From Mesorhizobium sp. M7A.F.Ca.US.008.03.1.1 (lineage in GTDB: Bacteria; Pseudomonadota; Alphaproteobacteria; Rhizobiales; Rhizobiaceae), in NCBI RefSeq assembly GCF_003997495.1, contig NZ_RZRU01000035.1, forward strand, positions 1 through 52,240: DNA of 52,240 bases. Reading direction: 5' to 3'. This document shows, in pieces, positions 51,053 through 52,240 of the stretch (its first letter is position 1; the number at the start of each line of letters is the position of its first letter). A program made the translations under genes and the position numbers. The notes beneath the pieces are model-generated. The model saw nothing but the letters and a program-made list of their open reading frames with translations, was not told where the DNA came from and ran no database searches.

Positions 51053-51982
51053 ATGGCCGCAGATATCAGACCGAAAAGACCGTTCCGCTGGCACATCGGC
51101 ATCTTCCTGGCGCCGGCGGTGCTCGTCTACACGGCGATCATGATCCTGCCGCTCGCCGGCACGCTGCAGCTGTCGCTGTTCCGCAACATCGAGCAGCACC
51201 AGGTCTTCGTCGGGCTGGAAAACTTCCGCATGCTGTTCGGCGACCCCAACTGGTCGGTGGGCTTCTGGAACGCGCTCAGGAACAACACCTGGTTCTTCAT
51301 CATCCACATGCTGGTGCAGAACCCGATCGGCGTCATGCTGGCCGCCCTGCTGTCCAGTCCCAAACTCAGATTCGCGGCCTTCTACCGGACGGCGATCTTC
51401 GTGCCGACCATCCTGTCCTTCGTTATCGTCGGCTTCGCCTGGAAGCTGATCCTTTCGCCTCTGTGGGGCGTGGCGCCGCATCTGATGGATCTCGTCGGCC
51501 TGAAAAGCCTGTTCACGCCGTGGCTCGGCAAGGAGCAATATGCGCTGACCGCGCTCAGCCTGATCTCGGTGTGGCAGTTCGTCGGCATCCCGATGATGCT
51601 GATCTACGCCGCCCTGCTGTCGATTCCCGAAGAGGTGATCGAGGCCGCCGAATGCGATGGGATTACCGGCCTGTCGCAGTTCTGGAAGATCAAGCTGCCG
51701 CTGATCCTGCCGTCAATCGGCATCATCTCGATCCTCACCTTCGTCGGCAATTTCAACGCCTTCGACCTGATCTACACCGCGCAAGGCGCGCTCGCCGGGC
51801 CGAACTATTCGACCGACATTCTCGGCACCTTCCTCTACCGCGCCTTCTTCGGTTTCCAGTTGCAGGTCGGCGACCCCAACATGGGCGCGGCGATCGCCAC
51901 GATGATGTTCCTGATCATCCTTGGCGGCGTCTGCGTCTATCTCTTCCTCGTGCAGACGCGCCTGCGTCGCTATCAGTTCTGA
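51053..51982 (+). CDS. sugar ABC transporter permease
   Basis: A 309-residue inner-membrane permease of the MalF/UgpA type with six predicted spans. The first hydrophobic segment is IGIFLAPAVLVYTAIMILPLAG and the cytoplasmic EAA loop is EAAECDGITGLSQFWKIKLP. It should form a heterodimer with a second permease and use an ATPase not present in the window. After its stop the expected second permease gene is replaced by repeat and insertion-sequence DNA. Confidence 0.94.
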   Translation: MAADIRPKRPFRWHIGIFLAPAVLVYTAIMILPLAGTLQLSLFRNIEQHQVFVGLENFRMLFGDPNWSVGFWNALRNNTWFFIIHMLVQNPIGVMLAALLSSPKLRFAAFYRTAIFVPTILSFVIVGFAWKLILSPLWGVAPHLMDLVGLKSLFTPWLGKEQYALTALSLISVWQFVGIPMMLIYAALLSIPEEVIEAAECDGITGLSQFWKIKLPLILPSIGIISILTFVGNFNAFDLIYTAQGALAGPNYSTDILGTFLYRAFFGFQLQVGDPNMGAAIATMMFLIILGGVCVYLFLVQTRLRRYQF

Positions 51983-51991
51983 GGGTTGGAG

Positions 51992-52066
51992 ATGTCGAGC
52001 TTGAACACCCCCCTCTGCCCTGCCGGGCATCTCCCCCTCAAGGGCAGGGCTATCGCATATGAGTAA
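51992..52066 (+). pseudogene. possible truncated start of a second permease gene
   Basis: Nine bases after the permease stop, GGTTGGAG is followed by ATG at 51992. The frame reads MSSLNT and then enters repeat DNA (PLCPAGHLPLKG), stopping at 52064-52066. A ribosome site and start codon at this spacing are what one expects for the next permease of the operon. I infer that its 5-prime end was separated from the rest by the repeat and the insertion sequence. The evidence is thin. Confidence 0.35.
52006..52044. repeat. rhizobial-type palindromic repeat, truncated
   Basis: The stretch with CCCCCCTCTGCCC, TGCCGGGCAT and CTCCCCCTCAAGGG resembles a dispersed rhizobial intergenic repeat whose full form would continue with a complementary GGGGGAGAT arm. 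Here that arm is missing and CAGGGCTATC begins instead, as if an insertion sequence had interrupted the repeat. Its CTCCCCC core is shared with the palindrome at 10614-10647. Confidence 0.6.
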
Positions 52067-52240
52067 AGAGGTCATGGAAGAAGTCTTTGCTCCAGTTTGC
52101 CCTTCGCATTTTGCTTGCGATTGGTTTGTCGAGCGGATGGGCAGCCAAGATGTTTTGCGCAAGCCTTCGGATGATAGCCAGGTTTTGTGGGGCGTTGTCC
52201 TTTCGGGTGCGGGCGTCATCTTCATGGAAGACGACATCAA
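52045..52240 (-). mobile_element. end of an ISAs1-family insertion sequence
   Basis: The element is recognised from the transposase C-terminus it encodes (see 52050-52240). The likely outer end is CAGGGCTATCGCATATG starting near 52045, with the transposase stop lying inside that terminal sequence, as is usual for this family. The other end is beyond the window. Confidence 0.65.
52050..52240 (-). CDS. ISAs1-family transposase, C-terminal fragment
   Basis: The minus strand is open from the window edge to a TAG at 52050-52052 and has no start in the window, so the gene continues to the right. The 62 visible residues contain DVVFHEDDARTRKDNAPQN, LAIIRRLAQNIL and a C-terminal KMRRANWSKDFF. This matches the conserved end of ISAs1/H-repeat-associated DDE transposases (catalytic Glu in HEDDAR, then RKDNAPQNLA). 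It is oriented opposite to the sugar ABC operon it follows. Confidence 0.8.
   Translation of the reverse strand, partial: DVVFHEDDARTRKDNAPQNLAIIRRLAQNILAAHPLDKPIASKMRRANWSKDFFHDLFTHMR

Overview
The window reads as a chromosomal segment of a GC-rich alphaproteobacterium of the order Hyphomicrobiales (Rhizobiales), most like Mesorhizobium or a close relative. This is an inference from gene content and style. It rests on a rhizobial PmtA phospholipid methyltransferase beside dnaK-dnaJ, MatB with a GntR regulator, malate synthase G, a YddA/BclA-type ABC exporter, many 4-nt ATGA/GTGA gene overlaps, and several palindromic intergenic repeats of the kind common in rhizobial genomes. No rRNA, tRNA or CRISPR array was found.

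Left part (1-10.6 kb). A low-GC patch carries an abortive-infection family gene. It is followed by a cNMP-binding/thioredoxin-reductase-like flavoprotein translationally coupled to a UBP-type zinc finger protein. Two small membrane proteins (one YkvA-like) and a large SARP-type regulator with TPRs lie on the minus strand. Divergent from the regulator are a cysteine-synthase-like enzyme and a group II PLP decarboxylase, which look like a two-step pathway. Two tandem paralogous secreted six-cysteine proteins and a 4Fe-4S/double-CDGSH protein follow.

Middle (10.7-32.5 kb). Mostly housekeeping and metabolic genes: an orphan hydantoinase/oxoprolinase subunit, malate synthase G, a J-domain protein, YifB/ComM AAA ATPase, glutathione synthetase and a GGDEF-EAL protein with an altered GGDEF motif. 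A tightly overlapping sugar-acid operon (SDR dehydrogenase, KDGal kinase, KDPGal aldolase, SMP-30 lactonase) and an ATP-grasp protein come next. An ArsR-SRPBCC-GFA operon has a perfect palindromic operator. DUF1330, pyrF, an FMN reductase, pmtA, dnaJ and dnaK complete the block. dnaK has a consensus alphaproteobacterial heat-shock promoter and its own terminator.

Right part (32.8-52.2 kb). Two adjacent secreted proteins, a 661-aa propeller-like protein and a 1281-aa DUF11-repeat protein with a Cys-rich 36-residue repeat array, share a homologous domain and look like an undescribed extracellular pair. Then come rpe, a MatR-like regulator with matB, and a YddA/BclA-like ABC transporter. Next is an amino-sugar regulon: nagA, a SIS-type deaminase, a GntR/UTRA regulator and GlcNAc kinase on the minus strand, divergent from murQ, a sugar-binding protein and an ABC permease on the plus strand. 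The divergent intergenic region holds five copies of TGGTATT, in two 11-bp-phased groups. The ABC operon appears to be broken after its first permease: a rhizobial palindromic repeat and the end of an ISAs1-family transposase occupy the place where the second permease would start.
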